From Bifidobacterium longum subsp. infantis ATCC 15697 = JCM 1222 = DSM 20088 (GTDB lineage: Bacteria > Actinomycetota > Actinomycetes > Actinomycetales > Bifidobacteriaceae), in assembly GCF_000269965.1 (NCBI RefSeq), contig NC_017219.1, positions 620,001 through 684,000 on the forward strand: a DNA stretch of 64,000 bases, in the 5' to 3' direction. Within the stretch, counting starts at the first letter, position 1, and every line of letters starts with the position of its first letter. This document shows, piece by piece, positions 9,729-19,064 of this stretch. The position numbers were made by a program, and so were the translations under genes. The notes under the pieces are model-generated. The model was given only the letters and a program-made list of their open reading frames with translations, ran no database searches and had not been told where the DNA came from.

Positions 9729-10912
9729 ATTCTATTGAACAACGGCTGCAACGTGCTGCTTTATTGGCTTCTGGTATTGATGCGTTTGGTACGGGCTCGT
9801 TTGTCAGCGCTGCGGCGGTAATTTTTTCTTCATATAATCATGTTTCTGCAGGCATTATTGGTCTTGGACTGACCTTTTCAGCTGTTTCTGGCATGATTGC
9901 TTCGATGCCTGCTGCGTATCTCGCCGACCGTATCGGAGGGTTGCGCGTTTTCACTTACTCGTATTTGCTACGAGCGGTAGGAATGCTTGGATGGCTTATT
10001 ATCTCTGGTGATGCTGCATTTCTTGTCTATATGACGCTGTTCGGTATTATCGACCGCTCAGCAGCATCGCTTACACGAGGACTGATTATCGCACCGCTGA
10101 GCCGAGAGCAAGCCACAATACTCTTGGGTCGCATGGCATTACCGACGAATGTCGGTTACGCGCTTGGCGCGGCACTAAGCACAATGATGCTGCTTATCCA
10201 GTACGGGAATGTGATCATAGTGGCAGCAAATTCACTCTCGTTCGTTGTCGTAGTTGTGCTATATCGCAGAGCGCTCAAAGGTTGCAATGTAACCGCTGCA
10301 AAGGTGAAACGTTCACCGCTAACTTCGTGGACGGTTTTTCGCACTGCACTAACTTCAAGGTCTCGTTCTCGGCTGATTATCGAAAATTTCCTGTTCTCGT
10401 TTCATCGTACACTGCTCAATGTGTATCTACCATTACTGATTATTCATTACGCGCCTACCGACACATGGCAGGCGCCAGCCATATTCGTTGCCAATACGGT
10501 AGTTATTGCACTAGCCCAAGGTCCTGTCAACCATTGGGCCACGAAAGCACATAATTATGCGCTGGCTTGGCGCTGCAGTGGACTACTGCAGGCAATTGCA
10601 TTTATTGCTGTAGCCTGCATACCTTTCCTGTCACATGATTTTCCCTTCATAGCACTGGTTATGTTGCTTGCCATGCTGCAGATTATCGCTGAACTGCTCA
10701 GCACCGCAGGTATTACCATGTATATGGCATTGCTGAGCAGAAAAGATTATCTAACTACTGACTTAAGCGCTATTAATCTTGGTGGACAATTCCAGAATAT
10801 TGTAGGGCCATCACTCTTTGCTAGCACGATTACTGCCGCTAATTGTGTGCTTCCTGCTGCTATGGGTATTGCCATTACGCTCGCTGCTGCGCTACCTAGA
10901 AAATCTGAATAA
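9725..10912 (+). CDS. MFS transporter in AT-rich island
   Basis: Twelve-helix major facilitator of 395 aa with the DRIGGLRV cytoplasmic loop between helices 2 and 3, the usual MFS motif A region (AYLADRIGG, residues ~57-65). Helices alternate through to ALPRKSE at the end. It overlaps the upstream small gene by four bases and is followed 13 bases later by a methyltransferase, so the three read as one operon. Substrate is unknown. Export of, or immunity to, whatever the small protein helps make is an inference from context only. Codon use is AT-rich, consistent with recent acquisition. Confidence 0.8.
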   Translation: MNSIEQRLQRAALLASGIDAFGTGSFVSAAAVIFSSYNHVSAGIIGLGLTFSAVSGMIASMPAAYLADRIGGLRVFTYSYLLRAVGMLGWLIISGDAAFLVYMTLFGIIDRSAASLTRGLIIAPLSREQATILLGRMALPTNVGYALGAALSTMMLLIQYGNVIIVAANSLSFVVVVVLYRRALKGCNVTAAKVKRSPLTSWTVFRTALTSRSRSRLIIENFLFSFHRTLLNVYLPLLIIHYAPTDTWQAPAIFVANTVVIALAQGPVNHWATKAHNYALAWRCSGLLQAIAFIAVACIPFLSHDFPFIALVMLLAMLQIIAELLSTAGITMYMALLSRKDYLTTDLSAINLGGQFQNIVGPSLFASTITAANCVLPAAMGIAITLAAALPRKSE

Positions 10913-10925
10913 GAGCATAACAATC

Positions 10926-11563
10926 GTGGATACCTCATTGATAGAAAATCATAATTCGCACAATTCGCCTCTTCCAATCTGTGATTATGTAAGACTGTTT
11001 TCTTCTCCTTTGGACAAAGGACTCTACGTAGGATGCGGAAACGGAAGGAATGCGTTTCCACTCCTCTCAGAGGGATGGAACTTATATGCATGCGACGTAT
11101 CTAATTTCAATATACAAAGAGCCAAAAGTATTTGCCACAATATGCTGATCGATTTGAGGTTCTTAGCTATGACCAAGCTTTCTCTTATATACTAGAATTT
11201 GATTATGTGATATGTAGTAGAGCCCTAGTATATGGTAGTTTTGAAGAGAGCCTTCAGCGATTTAAAATACTTAGACGGCGGCTTAGGCCTGGCGGAATTC
11301 TTTTGTTCCAGCTACCTGCTATTGGAACAGATTTATGGCCTAAATGGGTTAACTATGCGATAACCGAAATGGGGAGTTTGATAGTTGGATATAACTTACA
11401 TTCCCTGTCAAAAGTATATTTATCGTTTACTGATGTATGTGATTTACTAGAACGTGCAGGATTTAAAATTTGCAACGGTCCTACGCCATACGATCTTCCA
11501 AGAGGTGAATATCCAGGAGGAATTGTGAGAAATTGGCTTGGTGTAGCAATTAACAATAATTAG
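10926..11563 (+). pseudogene. Class I SAM-dependent methyltransferase, frameshifted
   Basis: Two overlapping frames together make one methyltransferase of about 210 aa. The first (from GTG 10926) carries motif I, LYVGCGNGRNAFPLL, and the acidic post-I residue in LYACDVS. The second resumes at about 11123 with QYADRFEVLSYDQAF, then YVICSRALVYGS and LRPGGILLFQLP (motifs II-III). The switch falls at a run of four A (11124-11127). One more A would give AKKYLPQYADRF in a single frame. It is either a 1-base deletion that inactivates the gene, a slippage site, or a sequence error. It probably modified the product of the upstream small gene, which is inference. Confidence 0.75.
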
Positions 11564-11998
11564 CTAACAGTTGTCCGCTGTCAATCGTGTAACGACGATT
11601 CATGACTGAAGAACGACTCTCATCGTCAATGCTCCAGATAATAAGCTATCAACCACTGACGATAGCAAAACTCGAAACAATTATAACATATTACAAACTA
11701 TCATGATAACTCTCTTCAATTTTGGTGGCACCGTTTACACTTAATTGTATCCAATTTAATTATGGACTGTTCTGGTAACAAAAAGCTACTAAGCCGAAAA
11801 GTAAAAATCAGATAATCAAATGGCTTAAAAATCCTCACACTGATTCGGCAGAATACAAGATATGAGGTAACGGCGTGGCGTTTCCCTGCGTGTGTTTCGT
11901 TCTCAAAAATATCGCTTATTTTCAGGCGAAAGAACGCGTGTAAGACTTGCTAAAAACCTTCTTTAGAGTGATTTTTATATGTACTCGAAAAAATCTAA
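11564..11998. other. AT-rich non-coding tail of the island
   Basis: About 435 bp with no supportable gene, markedly AT-rich compared with the flanks. It ends at the right copy of the direct repeat. Confidence 0.6.
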
Positions 11999-12100
11999 GA
12001 TAGCGCCCGTCTTCTTGCGCAGATTCGGTTGTGGGTTCCGATGAAAAGGACATGGCCCGCTTTGGTGCGATTTTCAGTCGCTTACACATGAAAACCGCGA
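11999..12100. repeat. ~100 bp direct repeat, right copy
   Basis: Second copy of the sequence at 9054-9156. Here it is joined directly to the N-terminal half of an IS256 transposase. On the minus strand the shared segment adjoins the DUF3800 C-terminal coding sequence in the left copy, so it probably derives from the DUF3800 gene. Confidence 0.85.
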
Positions 12101-12118
12101 TTGGAAAGAAGGCCGGAA

Positions 12119-12470
12119 GCCATGTCCGATAAAATCATACGGTTCGACGACGCCATGTTCGGGTCGGCGGTGATCGAGCGCTGCCGGAGGCGCGAATCCA
12201 GCGTCGAGGAGGCGCTGATGGAGATGTGCCTCGCGGGCGTGAGCACACGCAGGGTGGACGACATCAGCCGGCTGCTGTGGGGCGAGCGGATGCCATCCCG
12301 GACATTGAGCGACAAACTCAAGAAGGTCTACAAGGAGATCGACGGGTGGCGGAAACGCCCGTTGGAATCCGAGTACCCGTACGTGTTCGTGGACGGCGTG
12401 TGGCGCAAGCGATCCCGGGGCGGGCACGTGGAGAACGCGGGCGTCCTCGTCGCCATCGGCGTCAGCAGCC
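12119..12470 (+). pseudogene. IS256-family transposase, N-terminal/middle fragment
   Basis: Contains RRRESSVEEALMEMCLAGVS, then STRRVDDISRLLWG, then EYPYVFVDGVWRKRSRGG and VENAGVLVAIGVS, the start of the DDE core of Mutator/IS256 transposases. After VAIGVS the frame passes into antisense DUF3800 sequence. Both ends are lost. With the C-terminal fragment at 9157-9430 it accounts for much of one element, apparently rearranged around the island. Confidence 0.8.
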
Positions 12471-12478
12471 GCCAGATC

Positions 12479-12826
12479 TCGTTTCAGTTGGGCTTCGAAA
12501 CGGCTCTTGTCCCCATCGAACTCGCTTCTGCGGTGCGCGAACGTCACATACGTGAATGGCGGGTTCCTCGCCAACGTGAAAAATGCGATGAAGAGACGTT
12601 TGTGGTCGGTCGTGGACGGGATCTCGTAGTCGTCGTGGCCGTTGAACAGTGGGCCGGCATGGAAAGGGATGTCGGGCAGGGAGACATCCGCGAGGTGTTG
12701 TTCGTAGCGTTCGATGTGGGGATTGACCGGCTTGGGCTGGTCGTGGAACATCAGGGTGATGAGGTGGTACTTGGACAGTTTGCCCCATCTGCCAGATTCG
12801 TCGACCATGGCGTCCAGCTCGTTCAT
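12479..12826 (-). pseudogene. DUF3800 protein, N-terminal fragment
   Basis: Starts MNELDAMVDESGRWG with the DESG motif typical of the N-terminus of DUF3800 proteins. It continues through YHLITLMFHDQ and RLFIAFFTLARNPPFTYVTF to SRFEAQLKRDL, where family similarity stops at the IS256 junction (~12470). The C-terminal part is at 8779-9090. This marks the ancestral gene into which the IS and island came. Confidence 0.7.
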
Positions 12827-12960
12827 TGTTGACTCCCGGAGAAAAAGAAGTGCCTGGCTCTGCGATACGGGGCTCCAGAGCCCACCGCGCTGTCTTGAAC
12901 CGCCGTCCGCCGACGTGGCGTTGACGCTCCGAACCGATCATGATTCACCGGTGGATCACC

Positions 12961-13011
12961 TTGACGTTGATGTAGTTACTGAGTAACATCAGCATTACAT
13001 TACTCAGTAAC
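12961..13011 (+). promoter_or_regulatory. Promoter with paired palindromic operator of the ABC/PadR cluster
   Basis: TTGACG (12961-12966) and TAACAT (12984-12989) are spaced by 17 bases. The near-palindrome GTTACTGAGTAAC (12975-12987) overlaps the -10. A second copy, ATTACTCAGTAAC (12999-13011), matches its complement at 12 of 13 positions. Two such sites over a promoter 20 bp before the ABC genes suggest repression, most simply by the PadR protein encoded at the end of the cluster. Confidence 0.65.
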
Positions 13012-13031
13012 CATATCGAGAAGAGGTGCTC

Positions 13032-13874
13032 ATGGCCGCCGCAATCAACCGCGCAATGCCGAGCCTTACCTGCCTTGACACCGGGGAACAGGCGATATTG
13101 ACGATCGTCGACGCGACACGTACGCATGGCGACGGCGCGCGCAGGGTCGTCGCTCTCAGCCATGCGAATCTAATACTTCGCTCCGGGGAGTTCGTGGCCG
13201 TAATGGGACCGTCCGGTTCGGGCAAGTCCACGTTGCTCAACCTTGCCGGGGGATTGGACACGCCGTCTTCAGGCAAAGTGCTGGTCGAGGGCCGCGATCT
13301 CGCTTCGCTGAACGTTGCCCGGCGTGCCGCGATTCGACGGCGGTCGATTGGCTACGTGTTTCAGGATTTCAATCTGCTGCCGTCGTTGAACGCCATCGAG
13401 AACGTCTCGTTCCCGTTGGAACTGGACGGCTGGCCAATCCGCAAGGCGCGTAAGGCTGCATTGGAGGCCTTGCAAGAGACGGGCGTCGCTGAACTGGCGC
13501 TCCGTCGGCCTGAGGACATGTCGGGAGGTCAGGCGCAGCGTGTGGCCATCGCCCGAGCTTTGGTGGGCCGACGCCGCCTGCTGCTGGCCGACGAGCCGAC
13601 CGGCGCATTGGATTCCGCTGCCGGCACGAAGGTCATGGAGGTACTGCGCAGCCGTGCCGACGCGGGCTGTGCTGTGCTGATGGTCACGCATGAACCTCGC
13701 TTTGCCGCTTGGGCCGATCGTACGGTGTTCATTCGCGACGGTCGCATCACCGACGAGACAGGAGCGACCGACTTTGACGAACTGTTCACCTGCGATGGTG
13801 AAGATGATGACGATGCCGGCGATGCGCGCAACAGCTCGCAACAGAACTTTCGCAACAATCCCGGGGAACAGTGA
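13032..13874 (+). CDS. ABC transporter ATP-binding protein (MacB/LolD-like)
   Basis: ATPase that powers the FtsX-type permease encoded next. The 280 aa product has Walker A GPSGSGKST near residue 62, the Q-loop in VFQDFNLLPSLNAIENV, signature MSGGQAQRVAIARAL, Walker B LLLADEPTG and a switch His in VTHEPRFA. ATG 13032 has AGAGG five bases before it; an in-frame GTG at 13026 is less likely. The stop overlaps the permease start by four bases. Such pairs move peptides, lipoproteins or antimicrobials, or sense cell-envelope stress. The operator upstream and a PadR gene downstream suggest inducible expression. Confidence 0.92.
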   Translation: MAAAINRAMPSLTCLDTGEQAILTIVDATRTHGDGARRVVALSHANLILRSGEFVAVMGPSGSGKSTLLNLAGGLDTPSSGKVLVEGRDLASLNVARRAAIRRRSIGYVFQDFNLLPSLNAIENVSFPLELDGWPIRKARKAALEALQETGVAELALRRPEDMSGGQAQRVAIARALVGRRRLLLADEPTGALDSAAGTKVMEVLRSRADAGCAVLMVTHEPRFAAWADRTVFIRDGRITDETGATDFDELFTCDGEDDDDAGDARNSSQQNFRNNPGEQ

Positions 13875-16800
13875 TATCGATGCTCTTCAATTTTCCGCGT
13901 CGCCGCGTCGCCGCGCGTCTTGCCTGGCGCGATATGACGCGACACAAAGCGCGCAGCATATTCGCCACATTGTTGGTCGCATTGCCTATCGCCGCGCTGG
14001 TGGCGGGGCTGGCACTGCTGACAGGCACGCCGAATTCCCGGCAGCGTGCCCTTGCCGCCATTCCTCGGAATGCGCAGGCGGTGCTCACCGCCACCGCGGT
14101 GCTCAACACAGGCCAGCCGTTCATGCAGGCGCCCGAGGGGGCTTCGCTGTGGGTGGATAGTCCCTCTCAACAACCCGCGAGCGCGGCGAACATCGCCGCA
14201 ATCACGCCCGACCAGGACGCCCTGCTGCGGTATTGGGATTCGGAAACGCTAATCGCCACCGCCGGCGGCGACTTGCAGCCGGGCGATCAGATTCAGGTTG
14301 ATGCCGCCGGCGCCGATACCACTGACTCCGCCGGCTCCTCCGGCGCCGACCTCGACGGCGCGGTACGAGCCAAGCTGCGCGAGACCGAACATGATGCGCT
14401 GCCACTGTTAATGCCTCCCGTTGCACAGGGTGCCGCGCCGCAGGATGCCACGCAGGCGGTTATCAGCGCATCGCTCGCTGAGCAGCTGCACCTGAATGTC
14501 GGAGATACATTGACGCTCACCGCGCCTCCATTTCAAGGTGCGTACAGTACGAACGGACGCATTGGCGCGGTGCTGCAGAACTCGCGGCGCGCGTGGCGCA
14601 TCAGCGGCATCGCCGATGTCACCTCAACGCTTGACGTATGGACGTATTCCGGCTGGCTCAAAGGCATGGTCGAGGCGGATGGCGGTAATGGGGTGGATGC
14701 GCATTATCTGTTGGTCGGCAGCGAGCCATTGACGTGGACGCAGGTCAAGCGGCTCAACATGCTGCAGGTGGTCGCCGTTTCGCGCCATGTGCTGACGGAT
14801 GGTTATCCGAGTGCGGAAGAGCGATATCCGCGTCAAATCGACGTGCAGCAGCAGTTGATGCAAATGGTATCCGTCACTGTAACGGCTTTTCTTGGGATTG
14901 CCCTGACGCTATTCCTGATCACCCCCGCGTTCGCCGTGTCGGCCGACCAGTCTCGTCGCATATTGGGATTGACCGCCGCATGCGGTGCCGACGGCGTGGA
15001 TCTTCGACGCACGATGAGCTTCCAAGGCTTGTTTATTGGCATATCAGGCGGCATGATCGGTATCATCGCAGGCATCGGATTGTCATATGCCGCCGCACCG
15101 GCTCTGAAAGGCGCCTATGTGCATGAGGTCGCCGGTATGATTCCGTGGAAGATGCTGCCCTTGGCCGCGTTAGCGGCAGTGATGATCGGATTGGCTGCCA
15201 CATGGATGCCGGCGCATCGCGTCAGCCGCATGAATGTGGTGGACGCGTTGAAAGATCGCTCGGACAACGGCGAGCGCAACCGCCGTGAATCTCGGTTGTA
15301 TCGTGTGGTGACGGCGATTTCCACCGCGGCATTGCTTGGCGCGGCCGTGGCCTGTGCCATGGGCGGCCTTGCCATGCCCATGCCGGAATTCGGTGATGCC
15401 GACTACGGTAGTCTGCCGGCCGAGGCAATCGGCGCGCAATTGCTGCTGATCGGAGCCATCGTGTTCTCGTTCGCCGGCCTGATCCAGTTGATTCGTCTGA
15501 TCGCGCAATTATGCGAACGCCACGGCACCTTACTGCCTCTGGCGGTACGGATGGGATTGCGTGATGCCGGCGAGCATCACCGTCGATTCGTCCCCGCCGC
15601 GGCCGCTATCGCCGTGAGCGTGGCGGTCGCCTCATACGCGCTTACCATGACCGGCTCACTGATTGCCAATGATCGGTCGAATGCCATGGAAGTGGTGCAT
15701 GGCCATTCGCATGCGGTGGTGTCCCCTGAGGTTCCGATTGACAATGCCGTGGATCGTGCAGTGGTGCGATCGGCGCTGAATGCCATCAGTGATGATCTGC
15801 CCGTCACCGCGCATCAGCCTGTGTATGCGCTGGCGGAAGTGCCGCCGGAGACCGCCGACAAGTTGAATGTCGCTGAGGCGAATGAGCTTATGCGCCGATT
15901 CCCGAATGCCGCTGCCAGACTGGCGACTCCATTGGATTGCATTACGAGTTCCGACCCTGATCGCGGGCAAGACGTGGCTTCGGCGCATAATCCGAACGCC
16001 CAGCCATACTGCGTGGGAGCATCGCGTTCCTATCGCCCGTTGTATCGAGGCTTGACTATGATCAACGCGGATTTCTCCGTGCTGATCATGTCCGGCGATG
16101 CGATGCGATTGTCGGGATTTGCCAATGCCGACAAGGCGGCGGACATGCTCGACCGGGGCGGCGTGGTGGTCGGCAACGCGGCGACGCTGCGCAAGGACGG
16201 CACCGTGGATTTGGAAATCTCCCATAGTGCGCACAATCCCGACGGTTCCTCGGCCCCCGATGTGGTCACTGGGTCGGCGAGCAGGCCGGGAGTTTGGGTG
16301 GATGGGTTCTTCCCTCTGGCGATGAGCAAGGAAACCGCCCAAAGCCTGGGACTGACCGCATTCAGGTATGTGGGCGATATGGTGCAATTCACCGACGCCC
16401 CCGGCTGGAGCACTCTGGACAAGCTGCGATCGATCATTGACGACAGGCTGCCGCTGGTGAATGGCACCAGTCAGTCCTACCGCTACAGCTGGGGTACCGG
16501 CGATCCTTCAAGCATGCTTGCGGAGCTGCTGCCGTTCGCATTGCTGATGCTGCTCGCGATAGCCGCCACGGTGATCTCGCTGCTGCTGGCGCGCATCCAA
16601 ATCATCCGTGATCTGGCCACGATGCATGCCGTGGGCGCATCCCCCGGTTTCCTGCGACGGTTCACGCTGGCGCAGGCCGCCATTATGTTGGCGGCCGGAA
16701 CACCGACTGGCATGGTTACGGGACTCGCCTTGGGGATATTTCATGTGGCTTGGTACAGACACATCGGCTATGACGGCGCATGGCTTGACACAGTGCCCTG

Positions 16801-16909
16801 CTGGGGCCTGCAGGCCGCGTTGTTGATCGGCGTTATTGCAATGGGCCTGGGCGTGGCATGGCTGGCCGCACGTCCGTCGCGCAAGCTGACCAGACGAACT
16901 TTGGATTGA
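13871..16909 (+). CDS. Large FtsX-like ABC transporter permease
   Basis: Membrane subunit of 1012 aa pairing with the preceding ATPase. It has an N-terminal membrane anchor (residues ~30-55), a large extracytoplasmic domain (~60-320) and three helices near 330-450. Then come further helices (~475-570 and 580-600), a second extracytoplasmic domain (~610-870) and three C-terminal helices with an FtsX-like ending. This duplicated FtsX layout is typical of antimicrobial-peptide or lipid transporters in Gram-positives. GTG 13871 overlaps the ATPase stop (GTGA); ATG 13880 is an alternative start. The substrate cannot be told from sequence. Confidence 0.88.
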   Translation: MISMLFNFPRRRVAARLAWRDMTRHKARSIFATLLVALPIAALVAGLALLTGTPNSRQRALAAIPRNAQAVLTATAVLNTGQPFMQAPEGASLWVDSPSQQPASAANIAAITPDQDALLRYWDSETLIATAGGDLQPGDQIQVDAAGADTTDSAGSSGADLDGAVRAKLRETEHDALPLLMPPVAQGAAPQDATQAVISASLAEQLHLNVGDTLTLTAPPFQGAYSTNGRIGAVLQNSRRAWRISGIADVTSTLDVWTYSGWLKGMVEADGGNGVDAHYLLVGSEPLTWTQVKRLNMLQVVAVSRHVLTDGYPSAEERYPRQIDVQQQLMQMVSVTVTAFLGIALTLFLITPAFAVSADQSRRILGLTAACGADGVDLRRTMSFQGLFIGISGGMIGIIAGIGLSYAAAPALKGAYVHEVAGMIPWKMLPLAALAAVMIGLAATWMPAHRVSRMNVVDALKDRSDNGERNRRESRLYRVVTAISTAALLGAAVACAMGGLAMPMPEFGDADYGSLPAEAIGAQLLLIGAIVFSFAGLIQLIRLIAQLCERHGTLLPLAVRMGLRDAGEHHRRFVPAAAAIAVSVAVASYALTMTGSLIANDRSNAMEVVHGHSHAVVSPEVPIDNAVDRAVVRSALNAISDDLPVTAHQPVYALAEVPPETADKLNVAEANELMRRFPNAAARLATPLDCITSSDPDRGQDVASAHNPNAQPYCVGASRSYRPLYRGLTMINADFSVLIMSGDAMRLSGFANADKAADMLDRGGVVVGNAATLRKDGTVDLEISHSAHNPDGSSAPDVVTGSASRPGVWVDGFFPLAMSKETAQSLGLTAFRYVGDMVQFTDAPGWSTLDKLRSIIDDRLPLVNGTSQSYRYSWGTGDPSSMLAELLPFALLMLLAIAATVISLLLARIQIIRDLATMHAVGASPGFLRRFTLAQAAIMLAAGTPTGMVTGLALGIFHVAWYRHIGYDGAWLDTVPCWGLQAALLIGVIAMGLGVAWLAARPSRKLTRRTLD

Positions 16910-16954
16910 TCGACCGTACGATATCGGATGATATACGAAGGACGAAGGAACATC

Positions 16955-17572
16955 ATGGCGATACGGGAAGCACTGATGGCGCTGTTGGAACAAGGACCGG
17001 CAAGCGCCTACCAATTGAAGCGGCGGTTCGAACGCACCACATCAAGCATATGGCCGTTGAACATGGGGCAGGTGTCCACCACGTTGCAGCGACTGCATCG
17101 TGATGGTCTGATCGAACAAGTCGACGGTTCGGAACATGACGTTCCCGACGATTCCGATTCCCGCTCCGATTCACCGGTGGCATGGTTGCTCACCGCCGCC
17201 GGCCATGCTGAGGTATCGCAATGGTGGCGCACTCCGGTATTGCCCGAGCAGCGCGGCCGCGACGAGCTGGTGATGAAGCTGGCGTTCGCGGTAGTCACGC
17301 CAGGCGTGGATGTGTCGACGCTGGTGCAACGGCAGCGAGTGTCCATGCAACGGCTCCTACATGATGTGACTCGCGCACGCCGTCAGACGGACGGTGATGA
17401 TCTGGCCGCCCGACTGGTGCTTGACCATCGCATCTTCATCACCGAAGCCGAACTGCGTTGGTTGGAGACCCTCGACGAAGCGCAGTTGCGCATCGCGCGC
17501 ACGCATCGTGCATCCGCGTCGATGTCAGCCGTCACTTCCGTCGAGGAAGATTTCGCCAATGCGAGAACGTAG
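16955..17572 (+). CDS. PadR-family transcriptional regulator
   Basis: Winged-helix repressor of 205 aa. The N-terminal domain MAIREALMALLEQGPASAYQ, with a later VSTTLQRLHRDGLIEQ, is the PadR DNA-binding core; a C-terminal helical (Vir) dimerisation domain follows. GAAGGA precedes ATG 16955; the upstream in-frame ATG at 16928 adds a tail unlike the family. It lies 45 bp after the ABC permease on the same strand and probably autoregulates the cluster through the repeated GTTACTGAGTAAC sites at 12975-13011. Confidence 0.88.
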   Translation: MAIREALMALLEQGPASAYQLKRRFERTTSSIWPLNMGQVSTTLQRLHRDGLIEQVDGSEHDVPDDSDSRSDSPVAWLLTAAGHAEVSQWWRTPVLPEQRGRDELVMKLAFAVVTPGVDVSTLVQRQRVSMQRLLHDVTRARRQTDGDDLAARLVLDHRIFITEAELRWLETLDEAQLRIARTHRASASMSAVTSVEEDFANART

Positions 17573-17861
17573 TTTTGCTTTGCCGGCTGATTCCGTCCCT
17601 GGCTCCGCCATGATTCCGTTGCCGTTGCCGTTGCCGTTTCCGTCGGATGGGTTGCGCCCGTCGAACGGGTTGCGCGTGATCGGTTTCTGTTTTCGGATGT
17701 TGGCGCGATGCGGCGGATGCACGCCGTCTTTTTTGTAGGGGGGGTGTTCCTATGTTTTTGTCAACTCCTTGGGGAGTTGACGTGTCGGGATTCCGGTTGG
17801 CTGTCGTGGGCGCGCTTCGCCCTGCCGGTGGCGTCCGGCGTCCTTTCCCGTGTGGCCCGGT
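17573..17861. other. Gap between padR-like gene and IS110, probably one IS110 end
   Basis: It holds a CCGTTG hexamer run (about 17618-17641) and a perfect hairpin GTCAACTCC-TTGG-GGAGTTGAC (17760-17781). No gene is supported. The part next to 17862 should belong to the IS110 element, whose exact end I cannot define. Confidence 0.5.
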
Positions 17862-19064
17862 TCAGGCTACGAGGGCTGGTTCCTGGTAGAGGGTTCCGTT
17901 TTTGAGCATGCTGTAGATCACGTCGCAGCGCCGACGCGCGAGGCAGATGATGGCGGCGTTGTGGTGTTTGCCCTGTTCGCGTTTGCGCTTGTAATAGGCC
18001 ACGGAGGGCGGGTGTTTGGTGGATGCGACGAACGCGGTCTGCCACAGCGCGTTCTTGAGGCGTTTGTTGCCCCGCCTGGAGGGCCGTTCGCCTTTGATGC
18101 TGGTGCCGGATTGGCCGGTGACGGGCGATATGCCCGCGTAGGCGGCCAGATGGGCGGACGATTTGAAGTTGGCGATGTCGCCGCCGATGCCGAGCAGGAT
18201 GTTGCTTGCGGTCCTGACGCCTATCCCGGGCATCGACGCCGGGACCGTGAGAAGAGGGTGGTCCTCCAGGAGCTTCTCGACCTGGCGGCCGACCTCGCGC
18301 CGCCGGTCCCTGATCGTCTTGATGTCGTGGGCGATGGAGGGGATGATGGTCTCGGCCATGAGGGTGCCGGGCACGGTGACGGTCTGCTCGCCGATCGCCT
18401 TGAACATGTCGTCGATGATGCGGCCGGCGCGAAGCCCGTTGGACTTGGCCCAGTCCTTCACGTCCTCGATCCCGGCCCGTTTCACGCCCATGGGCCCGCC
18501 GTATCGTTCGAGCAGCGCGAGCGTCGCGTCGCGCGTGATTCTCTCGCCCTTGAGCGCGCGTTCGAACGCGGGGTGGGTCTGCAGCAGCAGGCTCCGCAGG
18601 CGGTTGACGTGGCGGGTGGATTCGTGGGCGAGGTCCTCGTCGTGGCCGGCGAGCAGCTTCAGGGCGGCGAGGGTCTCGTCATCCGGGCCCGCGTCCCTGA
18701 GCGTCTCGGGCAGCTTGAGCGCGGCCCACGCGATCACATGCGCGTCCCTGCGGTCGGTCTTCGCGTCCCCGGGCAGCAGCTGCGCGGTCCTGCGCATGGC
18801 CGTGCCGGGAAGGTAGGCAACCGCGATCCCCATGTTCCGCGCCACCGTCAGGGGCAGGGAGCCGATGGTGTTGGGCTGGTCCACGACCAGCAGCACACGG
18901 CCATGCTTGGAGAGCTTGCCCAGCATCGTGCGGATGGCCTTCTCGTCCTGTTTCAACGGCTTGTCGTACAGGGTGTTCCCGTCATGGTCGAGGGCGTGCG
19001 CGTGGTGCGCGCTCTTGCCCACGTCCAGGCCGACCCACACGTCGATGTCGTCCGGGGTCATCAT
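17862..19064 (-). mobile_element. IS110-family transposase (element core)
   Basis: DEDD-type transposase/recombinase of 400 aa, the enzyme of IS110 elements, which recombine without terminal inverted repeats under guidance of a bridge RNA. The N-terminal RuvC-like domain begins VWVGLDVGKSAHHAH, with LLVVDQP and GDAKTDRRDAHVIAW supplying acidic residues. The C-terminal Tnp domain contains MPGIGVRTASNILLGIG and LAAYAGISPVTGQSGTS, with a conserved Ser in that region. ATG 19064 has GGAGG four bases upstream; the frame extends to 19136 without family likeness. It looks intact, so the element may be mobile. It lies between the PadR cluster and a DHA2 transporter. Confidence 0.92.

Noticed and set aside
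9157..12470. Active IS256 element
   Set aside because: Only separated N-terminal and C-terminal pieces of the transposase remain, on either side of unrelated genes.
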